Shown: positions 12,573 to 25,088, counted from the first letter of the stretch. The stretch is DNA of 64,000 nt from Prochilodus magdalenae (GCA_024036415.1 JAMWET010000651.1:1-64000); one strand, 5' to 3'. The notes: generated from the sequence alone by a model not told the origin. Translations and numbers: made by a program.

Positions 12573-13364
12573 ACACTACCAGTCGATAGTTTCCTTCCGT
12601 TTATCTTAATTAGAATAACGTGAAGAACACCAGCTATAAACTAGCACTTACGAATTATACAGTCCACCTTGAAACCCCTCCAGAGTGGACCTTTACAGGA
12701 GGAGGAACCAGACTTTCTTACGACGCTGCAAGTGGAGATGATAGATACAAGGTTTATTACTAAGCAGGTTGGAGCGATTCTATTGGTCGGTTCCATCATG
12801 AATATTCATAAGCTGAAAGGAGAAGCTGGAGGCTTTTACACTGTGCAGAACAAAAGAGATCAAAGTTTTTACAAACTAAAATATTAATTAGGGATGGAGA
12901 TATGGAAGAGTACCATACTGTGTACATCAGGATAGATGTGGTGTATCAGGATATGGATGGTAGACTCTCCACCAGGTGAGAGCTGTCAGGTGAGACTGTT
13001 AGAGTCTTTAAGGATCACAACCACCATCCCATTACACAGGTCTCTAAGAATCTTTATTTTTTTTACTGTACCAGTCAATAGATTTAGACAACACCCAAAT
13101 AATGGATGTTGTTTGTTTATGGAATATTCCATGTAGATGGATCCCGACAATAGGAATCGCTTCAAAAAAACCTGCTTAGTAATAAACCTTGTTCTATCAG
13201 CCTTTCCACTGCAGGGTAGGAAAGCTGGCTCATTCTCCTGTAAAGGCCACTCTGGAGGAATAAGGTGGACGGTATAATTTGCCATGAGCGCTAGTTTATA
13301 GTAAGATCAAAACATAAGGAGAACCGTCTATGAGGAGCCGTGTCTAAACTCTTACTGGTAGTGT
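12573..13364. mobile_element. Foldback element with CACTACCAGTC ends (mirror)
   Basis: ACACTACCAGTC at the left and CTTACTGGTAGTGT at the right. Inside, the two halves are inverted copies of each other (AATTATACAGTCCACCTTGA near 12655 against GGTGGACGGTATAATT near 13265). Non-coding. This end type is frequent in fish genomes on short Tc1-like derivatives. Confidence 0.75.
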
Positions 13365-14830
13365 CCACCCCTTTGTGTCTTCATTCTATGACATCTAACT
13401 CCTCATCTTCTGACTTAAAAACCAGTTAACAGCTGGTACCAGTGTTCCCAACCACAGCTCCTCTTCGATCCCTTCAAAAGAGACCCTGACCTTCACGGAA
13501 GAGAAAACGGCACAGGACCTGGTAGCCACCACAGTAACTATCCCCATTAGATATGCAGCACTTGAAGAGGAAGGGGGAAGAACATCAAGCTCCACCGCTG
13601 CTTCAGGTCTGAGAACATCCCCAGGTCTTTCTTGTCTATCCTCCTATTGTGAGAAGAAACCTCCTCAACACTATGCGGGTCTGAAAGGATGTGTAACAAA
13701 AAAAAAACTGTTCAAGAAGCTCCTCACTGAGAAACGGAGACACACACATCCAACAAAGGAGCTGCTTGTGTTCTCAGAACAGGGAATGACCACCCCAAAC
13801 GGTCCAGACCTCAACACACACTGAATGAGTGTGGGGTTCTTTGGTTGAGAGAAGAAAAATGTCAAATGAGCTTTAAGACTGACTTTGGAGTGTGGATCAG
13901 TGGGAAACTGTGAGTCTCCTGAGAAGATTGGAAGCTGTAATGAAGTTAACGAGTGGATGCATTGTTTAAAATAGTACTTGGCTTTTTCTGATGATGGAAA
14001 ACAAACGACATGCTCCACTGCTGTTTGACTGCGAAATGAAATAAATTAAAGAAGGTTTCTAGAGTTTGAGTTGCTTGTTGGTTATTATAAACCAAACAAG
14101 CAACTCAAAAATCTAGAAACTTCTTTATTTATTTCCATTTCCAGTCAAACCAGGCAGGGAGAGCATGTCGTTTTGTTTCTCCATCATCTAGAAAAAAGCC
14201 AAGTACATTAACAATGCATCCACTCGTTAACTTCATTACAGCTTCCAATCTTTCTCAGGAGACTCCACAGTTTCCCACTGAGCACACCTCCAAAGTTTCA
14301 GGTCTTAGAAGCTCATTTGACCCCATTTCTTCCTCTCAAACATCCAAATAACCCCAACCTCATTCCAGTTGTTGTTGAGGTTCTGGACGTTTGGAGTGTG
14401 GTCAGTCCATGTTCCTGAGAACACCAGCAGCGCATTTGTTGGATGTGTGTGTCTCCGTTTTCTCAGTGGAGGAGCTTCTTGAAACAGTTACACATCCTTT
14501 CAGACCCGCCATATGTTGAGGAGGTTTTTCTCACAATAGGAGATAGACAGAGAAAGACCTGAGGATAGTCTCAGACCTGATTGAGCAGTGTGGAGGCTTG
14601 ATGTTTCTTCCCCCTGCCTCCTTCAAAGTGCTGCAATCTAATGCGCGGATAGTTTTACTGTGGGGCTACCAGGTCTTCCGTTTTTTCTCATTCCGTGAAT
14701 GTCCGGGTCTCTTTGAAAGTGATCGAAGAGGAAGCTGTGGTTGGGAACCACCTGTACCAGCTGTAACTGGTTTTAAGATCAGAAGAATGAAGGAGTTAAG
14801 ATGGTCAATAGATGAAGACACAAAGGGGGG
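13365..14830. other. Palindrome axis region
   Basis: Low-copy sequence that folds back on itself around about 14086. ACAAGCAACTCAAAAATCTA (14096-14115) complements the stretch just left of the axis. There is no gene; open frames (for example 13671-14018, minus) are not preserved in the partner half. Confidence 0.7.
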
Positions 14831-15609
14831 ACACTACCAGTCAAGAGTTTAGCACGGCTCCTATAGAAGGTTCTCCTTATGTTGATCTAACAAAACTAGA
14901 ACTGATGGAATTATACAGTCCACCTAATTCCCTCAGAGGTGGACCTTACAGGAGAATGAGCAGCTTTCGTACCCTGCAAATGGAGCTGACTAGAACAAGG
15001 TTATTACAAGCAGGTTTGACAGCGATTCTATGGTAGGGTTCATCATGAATATTCATATAACAACAACATCCCTTGAGTGGTGTGTCTCAAACTATTGACA
15101 TGGTACAGTATAAGATTCTTAGGAGACTGTGTAAATGGATGGTGGTTGGTGATTCTTAAGGACTCTACAGTCGCCACAACTTGAACAGCTCCACTGGTGA
15201 GATTCTGACCCAGTCCCATTCCTGATACAGCCACATCTAATCCTGATGTACACAGTATGGTTATCTTCCATATCTCACCCTTAAATATATATTTAGTGGT
15301 GTAAAAACTTTGATCTCTTGTTTTCATTGCACAGTTGTAAAAGCTCCAGCCTCTCCTTTAAGCTTAGTGAATACTCATGATGGGACCGACCAATAGAATC
15401 GCTCCAAAACCTGCTTAGTAATAAACCGTGTTTCTATCAGCTCACACTGCAGCACGTAAGAAAGCTTGGTTTCCTGCCTCCTGTAAAGGTCATCTGGAGG
15501 GTTTCAGAGTGGACTGCTATAATTCGTAAAGTGTAGTTTATAGGCAGGTGTCTTCACGTTTATTCTAATTAAGATAAACAGAAGGAGAACTAGCGACTGG
15601 GTAGTGTAT
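14831..15609. mobile_element. Foldback element with CACTACCAGTC ends
   Basis: Right-arm partner of 12573-13364, beginning ACACTACCAGTCAAGAGTTT and ending GGTAGTGT. The internal inverted symmetry is the same. It is a palindrome nested within the giant palindrome. Confidence 0.76.
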
Positions 15610-16134
15610 GTGGATAACGTTGTACCAGAAACATGGCTGTTCTCGACTGGAAATGAAATAACAGAGGCTTGGTTTAGACTTTTTGCTCACTATATGAGAG
15701 ATCATGTGGCTTACAAATGGCCTTTCAGTGATGAAAAGCAGGCCAGTGCTGAAAACGTCCTGTACAATCTACACCTTTACTGATGTAAGAACGGACCTGA
15801 GGAATCAAAGATATCGTTTAGAACCGAGATCTGTGCCCAAGCTTTACATGCACACATGCAGAGCACAAACAAAAAACCTGAAAACATAAAACAGGCTTAT
15901 ACAAAAAGCTCTGAACGCCATCTGTGCACGTAAGATGGAAGTACCAACCATCTCTGCGCTGTCATTGGCAGGCAGAAAGAACAGGAGGACAGGAGCAGGT
16001 TAGTGAGAAAACAGTTGGTTAAGAGGATATAAAGGGCAGAAATGCGGGTATGGGAAAAATTCCATGGATGTTCAATCATTTTCAATCAAACACAGCACGT
16101 GATAATTAAAGTCTCTAAGTCCCAGAGGGATTCC
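15610..16134. other. Right-arm intron sequence, no gene seen
   Basis: Mirror of about 12090-12572. AT-moderate sequence without a recognised repeat. Confidence 0.5.
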
Positions 16135-17105
16135 ACCAAATCAGCCATAACATTAAAACCAACCTCCCTTTTCAATCAGCTCCTCTGACCATATAGGACA
16201 CAGTGTAGTTCACACAGGTACAGACTGGAGTACCATCTAGTTTCTCTGTATTACTGTATTACCATGTCTTCAATGGTCAGGACCCCCCACAGGGGACCAC
16301 CGCAAGGTGGGTTGTATTTTTTTTTTTTTTTTGGATGTGGGTGTTGGTATCATACACAATAATGCATTGACCACTGTTAGTGTGTGTGGTGATGGTGTGA
16401 AGTGGAATCAGACACAGCAGTGCTGCTGGACACCTCAGTGTCACTGCTGGTCTAAGAAATCGTGGGCAGTGCATCCTGTGGGCAGCAATCCTGTGGGAAG
16501 CGTCCCTCTTGCTTGTGGGCAGCATCCATGTGGGAAACGTCTGGGGCGGCCAACGTCCTGTGGGGCAACGCCTCATGGTGGGCAACGTCCTTGGTGGCAA
16601 CGTCCCCTCCTGTGGGCAGTTGTCCTATAAGGCAGCGTCCTGTATGGGGCAGCGTCCTGTTGCCACCCTGATTGAAGTACTAGAGGATGACCAACCACTG
16701 CACTGTGCGCAGCAGCAGGGAAGCTACGTCTCTGACTGTCCATCTCACAAGGTCGGACCAGCAAAGGTAGGAGTGTCTAATAGAGTGGACAGTGAGTGGG
16801 ACACCAGTGTCTCTAAACACTCCAGCAAGCACTGCTGTGTCTGACTCCACTCACAACACAGCACCACCACACTAAAACACGACACACCACCACGTCAGTG
16901 TGTCACTGCAGGGTGCTGGAGGAATGATCCACCACCCCACATCATACCTGCTCCTGTGGTGAGTCATATGGGGGTATACTGTCCTATTGGAAGACACAGG
17001 TAATACACAGTATACAGAGAAACAGATGGACTACAGTCTGGAACTGTAGCACTACAGAGGGCTCCTGTATGGTCAGTGGAGCTGATAGAATGGACAGTGA
17101 GTAAT
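16135..17105. mobile_element. Foldback MITE carrying a 14-bp minisatellite
   Basis: Begins ATCAGCCATAACATTAAAAC and contains the inverted halves of the family with a minisatellite at 16465-16665. No transposase codons are visible. It probably depends on a Tc1/mariner-type enzyme, inferred from the terminal motif. Confidence 0.82.
16465..16665. repeat. 14-bp minisatellite in right-arm MITE copy
   Basis: Complement-strand units (CCTGTGGGCAGCAT, CGTCCTGTGGGGCA) with variable spacing. About 13 irregular units. Confidence 0.8.
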
Positions 17106-17759
17106 AAGGCTGATATGCTGGTACTTGTTTATTGATCTATTGATCTATTAATTCTTGTAAAGAGAAACAGCCAGCAGGTTCACAAATCAATAAGCTCAAC
17201 GGTAATCATCAGCAGGAGCAGGCAGGTGGTATGAGTGTCTCTGGTGTCGTGAATATGTTCGGCATGCTCATTTAATCAGTAAATTATGTTTCGACATTTC
17301 AGTGTTAAGCTCTCTAGGGTAAAGTTCACTCCACAACAACCAACCTAGGGGCCCTGTTCCAGTTACGTTCATGCCATTTCCAAAAGGGGAAAAATACAAA
17401 GCAAATAATTTATCATGCACCATGGCAAAAATTATCAACTCAGTTATTCAGTTATACATTAAAAGTTGACCATCTGATTGCAAAATGATGTTTTTAGTGT
17501 AGCTTCAAAATATTTGAAAATAATTTACCAGTGATATAAGATTCATTTTTATATATTGTATCTAATTGCTGTTATTCGTAGAGCTTATGCCAAGAAATGT
17601 AAAAAATAGGAAAAACATCTTTTTTATGTGAAATAAGAAATAAGATGGTATAGAAACATGTAAAAAAAATGGCACATAACTTTCACCACATACACGCATT
17701 TGCGCAAAGAGCGAGTACTTTAGAATTTGAAGGCCAGGCATGTTGCCTGATACGATTGA
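17106..17759. other. Right-arm intron sequence, no gene seen
   Basis: Mirror of about 10509-11164. AT-rich, with poly-A/T runs. Nothing recognised. Confidence 0.5.
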
Positions 17760-18000
17760 TGTTACAATTTACTATTGTATGGCATGTAGCTGGACGCTCT
17801 TATCCAGAACGAATTACAGAGGGTTAATCATCACATTTACAGGTTAGGCCAGTGTAGTGTAGGAATGTCTTGCCCGGGACTCTTATTGGTTGTAGTCAGC
17901 ATAGTCAGTCCCAGACTGGATTCGAAGCCCAGTCTCCCAAGCATGTGGTGGTGGCTCCCTGTGTGGGTAGTGGCCTTATCTGCTGAGCTACACCAAACCA
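17760..18000 (-). mobile_element. tRNA-derived SINE
   Basis: Minus-strand copy with the same head, box elements and tail as 10274-10508. Downstream of the axis it retains GAGCTACACCAA at its high end and TGTAGCTGGACGCTCTTATC near its low end. Confidence 0.8.
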
Positions 18001-18318
18001 CATGTTAAAAAAACTTCTTCAGATTTTTCCCAGGGGACTAAATTTTTATGCTCTGTTTAGGCTCTAATTAAAAATATTCAAAATACATAATTCCAGCTAA
18101 AACATCTGCGCCCAGCTTTTATATTAAATTCTCTGGAAATGACATGGACTGGACAGCCCAAGGGTAATCTGGGTGGAGCGAACCTCTTCTAAGTAAAGCC
18201 AAGAGTTCAGGCCTACATGAAATGGACAAAGCAGCATATTGCAAATGGTACTGTGAGATATTCAGGGTTATCATTTACAGATTATCATATAACAGTAATA
18301 CTGTATACATAGTATGTA

Positions 18319-18886
18319 CAGGGGTTGGGCAATGAAAACTGGAAACACCTGGTCTTTAGGACCACAATTCATTTATTAGTATGGTGTAGGCTCCTTTTGC
18401 GGCAATACAGCGTCAGTGGTCTTGGAATGGCATATACGCGTCCTGGCCACAGTGGTCAGAGGGAGTTAAGCCATTCTTCTTGCAGGATAGTGGGCCAAGG
18501 TCCTACGTTGATGCTGGGGGAGGTTCGTCTCTTCTTGGTGGTATGCTGACATTACCCTGGATACCGGGCTATTGATTACATCACAAAGACTTGCTGTCTG
18601 GTCACAGCTGCGGCCAGCACAGGAGCTGTGGCCCACCAAAACAAAATCTGTTCGCTTTTGAACTCTGGTATGTCAACCCCATAGATGTTTGTGGTAGCTA
18701 TTGGCAGTATTTTAGAAGGGCAGAACAGTGCCTTACACTGCTAAACTGAACCCTTCAACACTATGTACTCTTACTGGATGCAAAATGTGGCAGTTAATGA
18801 AGATTGGCCACCAGGCTGGTCCAATTTAGCCATGAGACCTCCCACACTAAAATGACAGGTGTTTCAGTTTCATTGTCCAACCCCTG
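18319..18886. mobile_element. Non-autonomous Tc1-type element, GGGGTTGGACAATG family
   Basis: Begins CAGGGGTTGGGCAATGAAAA and ends with the complement TTTCATTGTCCAACCCCTG followed by TA. It is longer than the 56757 copy by about 48 bp through scattered insertions, typical of the noisy region near the axis. Confidence 0.82.
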
Positions 18887-18889
18887 TAT

Positions 18890-20085
18890 ATACATTCATC
18901 ATTGAAAACACAATAGAACCCAGAAGGCATCAACCGGCAGGAATGAAACTTGGTGGGTGGGTTTGCCATCGTGAGACATGCAAATGATTCAAGCTTCACG
19001 CGAGAACAAGCCTCATCGCTGTACCTGACCGATTATATAAGGTGTCCCTGGTGTGCGGGCTTTTGATTCCGATTTGTGCTGCTGGGTTGGTAGCATCCAA
19101 GGTGTCGTGCAATGGTGTCATGCCAGACTGTCATGGAGTGACTCAGCGGGTCATCTTCAGTGACGAGTCCTGCTTTAGTCTTGGTGGAGACGACCAACGA
19201 ATCCGTGTGTGGAGGCACCGTGGTCAGCACCAAGATGAACCAGAAGGCCACTCCACCTCCACCACTACCGTACCATCTGCAGGGACTGTGTGAGGATATC
19301 TAACCTTTTGCAACCAAGGTACGCCTCAGAGAAGTGCTTGAAAGCAGTCCGGGCAATTGGGAGAGGGGTCGCATCGTAGGGCTCCGGGAAAGACGTACTG
19401 CATGCCGTACAGGTCATGTGGATACTACCATAGCACGCTGCCGGCAGCAGTGGATAGAAGAAGGCACAAACCAGCAGTAACCCAACAGCCACGATTGGGG
19501 ACATTCAGCGAGCAGTGATGTCCTACTTGATCATCCTGTTAGTGCAGCACCATTGGCAGACGGCTGCACCACGCAGGACTCTATGCACACAGACCGTTAC
19601 CACGACTGTCCTTAACACCACGTCACCGTCACCAAAGACTGCAGTGGTGTCATGCCAGACTGTCATGGAGTGACTCAGAATGGCAGCGGGTCATCTTCAG
19701 TGACGAGTCCCGCTTTAGTCTTGGTGGAGACGACCAACGAATCCGTGTGTGGAGGCACCGTGGTCAGCACCAAGATGAACCAGAAGGCCTGGTGTCACTC
19801 CGTCTCCACCCCTACCGCACCATCTGCAGGAACTGTGTGAGGATGTTCAAGCTGCATGAGATGGGTTATCACAGGACACCATTAGGAACCTCTACAGCTC
19901 CATACCGAGATGCTTGGCATGCTGCGATAGCAAACACAGCGGCCTGGCACCACACTGAGACACTACTTCTGTATGTGTAGCTCAATGAATATTGATCATA
20001 TCCATGTATATAGCATTCCCTCTGTAGCTTCCTTCTGGGTGCAACTGCATTTTTTGCTGATGAATGTATATGCATACTGTATGCA
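18890..20085 (+). mobile_element. Composite Tc1-like element: C-terminal, N-terminal, C-terminal blocks
   Basis: Starting beside ATACATTCATCATTGAAAAC, the plus strand first shows a catalytic block (VIFSDESCFSLGGDDQRIRV, WRHRGQHQDEPEG) at 19156-19260. It then shows an N-terminal block with the helix-turn-helix region (LESSPGNWERGRIVGLRER, GHVDTTIAR) at 19320-19460, then the catalytic block again at 19675-19800 and a C-terminal tail to about 20085. This order means two truncated copies were fused or one was internally rearranged. No intact transposase frame exists. Confidence 0.78.
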
Positions 20086-20089
20086 TACC

Positions 20090-20713
20090 TACATTCATAT
20101 AAACACCCTGAAACTCATTAGGAGTGCTCAGTGACGTGTTGACAGCACATAGTTCCAAAGCTGTATTAAAATGTGCACATATCATTAAGCACCTGCAATG
20201 TCATGGTTTGAAAAACAATAGTTGTTGGGTTTTCTTGGTGAATGACGAGATGACCCAACAAGATTATACCGTGCAGGCCAACGTACACACATGCACTTGG
20301 ACTTAGTGGGCCTTGGAGGAAACGCGAACTCAGCCCCCCCCAAAGTTAAAAGTTGTTAAAGTGGTTCCGAACATCTGCTCAGGCAAAGACCAGAACTCTG
20401 TTTTCGTGTCCCAGTAGGTCACGCCAGGACAGACACAGCTGGGACAACACTTTCTCTATTCTGAGATTTTCTCATAACGGCCAGCGGCTCCTCGGGTTCT
20501 GACCGTGGCGCAGTGCAGTAGGTGGACCTGCGAGAGCTGAGCTGTTTTCCTGTGATGGATGTGTGATGTGGAAAATGCGAGAGATGGGAGTCCCAGTGGT
20601 TGCTGCGGACGTATTTTGTGACGACAGTGTCCTTGTACCGTCTGCTCCACCAGCTGGCTCCACACTTACACAGCAGTCCATTTGCTAATAAATTCACAAG
20701 ATCATGCAGTCAC
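20090..20713. other. Sequence 3' of gulp1 exon 9, no last exon found
   Basis: The stretch is more GC-rich than its neighbours and has open minus-strand frames of up to 92 codons (20419-20697), but the frames are not equivalent in the mirror copy and do not resemble the GULP1 C-terminus. Confidence 0.55.
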
Positions 20714-20820
20714 CTGCAATCTCGTTCCAGCCGGGGGACTGGATGTCGGGGGGGAGGAAGTCAGGCTGCCCCCGCCAGGTGAAAGAGGGTCAAAGGGCTC
20801 TGCACCGAACAGGTCTTTTC
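20714..20820 (-). CDS. gulp1: gulp1 coding exon 9 ([10 protein letters not shown]; indel-damaged)
   Basis: After the acceptor CCCCGCAG the minus strand reads (R)[11 protein letters not shown], the penultimate GULP1 segment (human [13 protein letters not shown]). The frame is then lost; shifting it recovers traces of DFPPDIQS before a donor GTGACTGC. The mirrored copy at 7361-7466 shows different indels at the same homopolymers and ends ...EEKQ-like in one frame. Comparing both suggests a single intact exon read badly twice. The following last exon (about 23 residues, ending DPLDSRC in mammals) was not found between here and the axis. Confidence 0.8.
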
Positions 20821-20871
20821 CTGCGGGGACACATTGGGACCATGGTAAACATTAGGAGGTACTGAAGTACA

Positions 20872-20936
20872 CAATAGTCAGTCATAACATTAAAACCACC
20901 TCCTGCCCAACACACACTAGCACACCACCACGTCAG
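20872..20936. mobile_element. MITE end fragment fused to Tc1 3' side
   Basis: CAGTCATAACATTAAAACCA, CCTCC, then CACACACTAGCACACCACCA match the terminal and subterminal sequence of the 14-bp-minisatellite MITE family found elsewhere in the window. The fragment replaces the expected Tc1 3' terminal repeat. The mirror copy is 7245-7330. Confidence 0.6.
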
Positions 20937-22425
20937 ACCTTTCATAGAGGTCCTGTAGTTTTTCACCAGGTGTGCACACACTGCAGCAGGGATTCTGGCC
21001 CATTCCTCCACACAGATCTCCTCCAGATCAGCCAGGTTTCTGGGTTGTCGCTGAGAAACGCGGAGTTTGAGCTCCCTCCAAAGATCTTTCTATAGGGTTT
21101 TTAGGTCTGAGGACTGGCTAGGCCACTCCAGAACCTTGATATGCTTCTTACAGAGCCCTCTCTTGGTTATCCCTGGCTGTGTGCTTTGGGTCATTGTCAT
21201 GTTGGAAGACCCAGACACCGACCCATCTTCAATTGCTCTTAACTGAGGGGGGAAGGAGGTTCTACCCCCACAATCTTCGCAATACATTGGCCCCGGATCC
21301 TCCTCTTCCTTAATACAGTTGCATGTCGTCCTGTCCAATATGCAGAAGAAAAAACCCACCCCCAACAGCATGATGCTTCCCACCCCCATGCTTCACAGGC
21401 AGGGATGCGTGTTTGGGGATGGTTACTCATCATTCTTCGGTCCTCCAAACCACGGGCCGCAAGGTGGAAATTAAGACCATTTGACCACAGAGCTTTCTCC
21501 CATGAATCCTCTGGCATCATCCAACAATGGTCATGGGCAAACTTGTTTTAAAGGACGGTTAAGTAATTACGATAGGCCTGTCCACGACGTGTGCTGGTTT
21601 CAGCAGGAGAAAACCTTCCGTGCATATGCATTGACTGTTAAACTCTAATGACGTCTTAGTGTATTACCCACAGTAACCTTGGAAAACAGTTGGTGCCAAG
21701 CTCTCTTCAGGTCATTGACAGAGCTCCCTTCCTCGTGTAGTTCTGGGGTGGATTCCTCACCCTTTCTTAGATCATTGATTACGCCACGAGGTGAGATCTT
21801 GCGTGGAAGCCCCAGTCCGAGGGGAGATTGACAGTTCATGTTTAGCTTTTTTCCATTTTCTAATAAATTGCTCGCCAAACAGTTGATCTTTTGTTCACAC
21901 ACAGCTGCTTGGCAATTGCCCCCCGTAGAGCTCTTTCCCAGCCTGTGTGGAGGTCAACACAGTTTGTGTTCTGGGTGTCTTTGGACAGCTCTTCGGTTCT
22001 TAGCCATGTTAGAAGATTGGAGTCGTACTGATTGTTGCATGGTGTTTGTGGGGATGGACAGGTGCTCTATTATGCAGCTAAAAAACGAACCTCAAAACAG
22101 GTGCTTCATAATTTAGAATAATAGGTGGAGTGGAGGTGGAGTTTTTAGAGGCGGACTCTAACTGGTCTTTGAGGGCAGGGCCAGGATTTTTGCTGGATTG
22201 GCAGGCTGTTCCAATACTTATTTTACAGCAGTAAACACACTAAATAAATGTTATTAAAAAAATCATAACATAGTGATTTTTTCCAGGGATTGTTTTTTTT
22301 TTAGATTATGTCTCTCACAGTGGACATGCACCTAAGATGAAAATTTCAGACCCCTCTATGATTTCTAAGTGGGAGAACTTGCAAAGTCGCAGGGTGTTCA
22401 AATATTAATTTTCCTTACTGTACAT
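20937..22425 (-). mobile_element. Tc1 transposon, MAKTEELSK type, pseudogenised
   Basis: Minus strand: 5' terminal region near 22420 (AACACCCTGCGACTTTGCAA in reverse), transposase start near 22005 (codons for MAK.EELS), then blocks for the HTH, the DDE domain (IEDGSV...NMTMTQSTQPGITK is a shifted reading of DNDPKHTARITK) and KKHIKVLEWPSQSSDLKTL, ending in the KNYR block. The full transposase is about 340 residues in this family; this copy is split by at least several frameshifts. It lies between gulp1 exons 8 and 9. Confidence 0.87.
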
Positions 22426-22539
22426 GTAGAAATAATTAAGTGTTAATACTTTAATTAGTCAAAGTTCAATAATCACAGATTCTCAACAGGCAGCAGGTGG
22501 TTCCATAACAACTGAGACAGCTGTATACCAGAAAGTCTC

Positions 22540-22542
<3 letters not shown>

Positions 22543-22584
<42 letters not shown>

Positions 22585-22655
22585 TATATAGTATATATAT
22601 ATATATATACTATATATCATACATATATATATATATACTATATAATATTATATAT
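22543..22655. repeat. AT microsatellite next to Tc1
   Basis: (TA)n tract with CTATATAGTATA interruptions just beyond the Tc1 terminal region, in gulp1 intron 8. Confidence 0.85.
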
Positions 22656-24234
22656 GTAAACCATCTAAACAGACATTCTAAACACTCATGCATAGCCCAT
22701 CATCGTCGAAATTAGGACTAATCAATAGCAGCAGACATGGCCCCAAATTTGGATGGATCAGTCAGGTAGTACATATAAAAAAATAACCCCCAATGAGAAT
22801 AGATAAATACATATGGCACATAAATAAAATAATTTATTTTTCTTGTTATTTTTGTGTAAAAATACTTTTTAATAATTCACACAAAAGGTTTGATACTTTA
22901 GAGCTAATAATAATGTGATATAAACAATTTCTACATTATAAAGAACTTAATAATGAGCATACTAAGCGTGACGTAACCGCAGACCTCCATCAATATTCAT
23001 GATAGGAGCTTGGAAGGTTATGTCTGAAACGTATTCCATTATGCCTGACTGATTAAAACTGCAGCCCACTAATCTAAAGATGAACTAATCTCAGTAGGGT
23101 ATTACATTACAGTGTATAGTGTATTACAAAAAAACTCAGCATCTGTGGGACCACCTCGATCACCATGTTCACTCTATAGAGCAGCTGGGGGGTGCCCTGT
23201 AGTCGGCATGGCTCCAGATACCTGTGATAACCTACCGGGACCTTACCGAGTCACTCCCAGCCCGTCTAGCCTGCTGTATACCGTGGCTGGCAACACCCAT
23301 AAAGTTATCTCTGGATATGTGTTATAGCTAGGTCATAATAATGTGACTCTACTAACTCAGCTCCATCCTAATAACCCAAAACCGGAAAACGTGCGGGTTG
23401 TAAATCAAACAGTGCAGTAAATCCAGATGTTTGGAGAGGTACAGAGGTGTTTCGGAAGACTGCTTCATGCACCATAAACTATTAAGACAGGAAAGATCAC
23501 TTCTGGGGCCGTGATATCCCCCTTCGCCATGAGGCCGCCAAACAGAAACCCATGAATAAAGTAATGGAATGTTATCGGAAAGGGTAATTACGGAATGTTA
23601 ATACACTACTGGAGATTGATTTAATCTTCAAGATTAGGGGCTGCAGTTTAAATCAAGTTCAGGCATAATGAAATGCGTTTCAGAAATAACCTTCCCAGCC
23701 CTTATCATGAATATTGATGGAGGTCCAACTGTGAGAAAACCATTCTACGTGATGACTTTGTGTCTCTGCCCCTCGCTTTAATGGTTAGAGGATATTTGGG
23801 ACAAACATGATTAAAACAGCAGGATAAGGAGACTTTATAGCAGCGGTGATGAGTCCGGGCCGCAGTTACACTGTATTTCATCACTGCATGGCAGTTTCAC
23901 TGTAACCGCAGTCATAGCTGCACCACCAACCGCCTTCACTATCAGAGACACACATGCATGAGACGCACATGTGCCTCACATTTAAATAATCATATGTAAG
24001 ATTCACTTAGGCATGCACGGTAAGTAATGATCTGTTTGGTCAATACTGAAGAAGGTATTTCATTTTTAATCAAACTAATTTGACATTGGTTCCATAATAA
24101 CTGAAAAAGTAAATCAGCAAGAATGAGCTTATAATAAAATTAATATCCAGAAAGCTGCACACATGACAAAGAGGTGACCGAATCTCACTCGTCCAATGCG
24201 TGGTAATTCTATGCATAAAAAAAAAAAAATAAAT
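22656..24234. other. gulp1 intron 8 sequence apart from one MITE
   Basis: AT-rich intron DNA on both sides of the dispersed repeat at 23140-23345; mirror of about 3740-5444. No exon-like open frame is conserved between the arms. Confidence 0.55.
23140..23345. mobile_element. Dispersed repeat ending GTCATAATAATGTGAC
   Basis: Right-arm partner of 4610-4830 in gulp1 intron 8. The inverted motif GTCATAATAATGTGAC marks one end. It is non-coding. Confidence 0.45.
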
Positions 24235-24241
24235 AAATAAA

Positions 24242-24280
<39 letters not shown>

Positions 24281-24465
24281 TAATAAATTATATATATATA
24301 TAATATTCGTTATATATAATATATATAATATAGATATATACTCGTCAAATAAGCAATACGTAACGGTAAGTCTGTTGATAAAAAAAAATTAAAAAAATTA
24401 AAAAACTTTAATTATATTCAACCATAATATATAATATATACTATTAGTATACTATTATATATTAT

Positions 24466-24496
<31 letters not shown>

Positions 24497-24649
24497 CTCG
24501 TCAAATAGCAATACGTGGTAATTCTGTGCATAAAAAAAATTAAAAATTAAAAAATGAAATATTTCATATATATATATATATATACTCGTCAAATAGCAAT
24601 ACGTGGTAATTCTGTGCATTAAAAAAATTTTAAAAATTAATAAAATTAA

Positions 24650-24716
<67 letters not shown>

Positions 24717-24720
24717 ATAC
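24235..24720. repeat. AT-rich microsatellite array, about 120-bp higher-order units
   Basis: Right-arm partner of 3205-3690, inside gulp1 intron 8. (TA)n tracts of up to about 50 bp alternate with a conserved TACTCGTCAAATAGCAATAC, GTGGTAATTCTGTGCAT block. The unit has expanded as a whole, not only the dinucleotide. Confidence 0.87.
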
Positions 24721-25088
24721 TCGTATATATATATGTATATTCTGTTCATAAAAAAATAGCATTAAACGTGGTAATATTCATGGCATTAAAACTAGAATAA
24801 AAAAAATTGTGCATAAAATTTTAAAAATGGTTAGGCAGGAAGGAGCCAATTAATTTTAAAAAAGAAGCTCCTGCCTTAGATAAACCTTTAAACCTTATTC
24901 GTCCTCAAAATTACAAATTACATCTGAAAACAATATTTAAATACCCCGCATAATGTACTGTACTGTGCAATTTTAACTTTCTGGCAAACTGGGTCATGAT
25001 TAGTTGGAACAGTGGGAACTGTGTCTTGCAAATACAGCATTTTGTGTCTTGTGCAGTCTGAAAGGCGCCTGAGGGGGAAGCGACTCAC

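Larger units (their letters stand above)
1..14086 (+). repeat. Left arm of a giant inverted repeat
   Basis: This whole segment is the reverse complement of about 14087-27900. Matching landmarks, where position p pairs with roughly 28,000-28,270 minus p, include the exon 6 to 9 copies, the AT arrays, a Tc1 with MAKTEEL, the GGGGTTGGACAATG MITE, the SINE and the foldback element next to the axis. The pairing continues to base 1, so the arm extends beyond the window. Differences between arms are mostly small indels. Confidence 0.95.
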
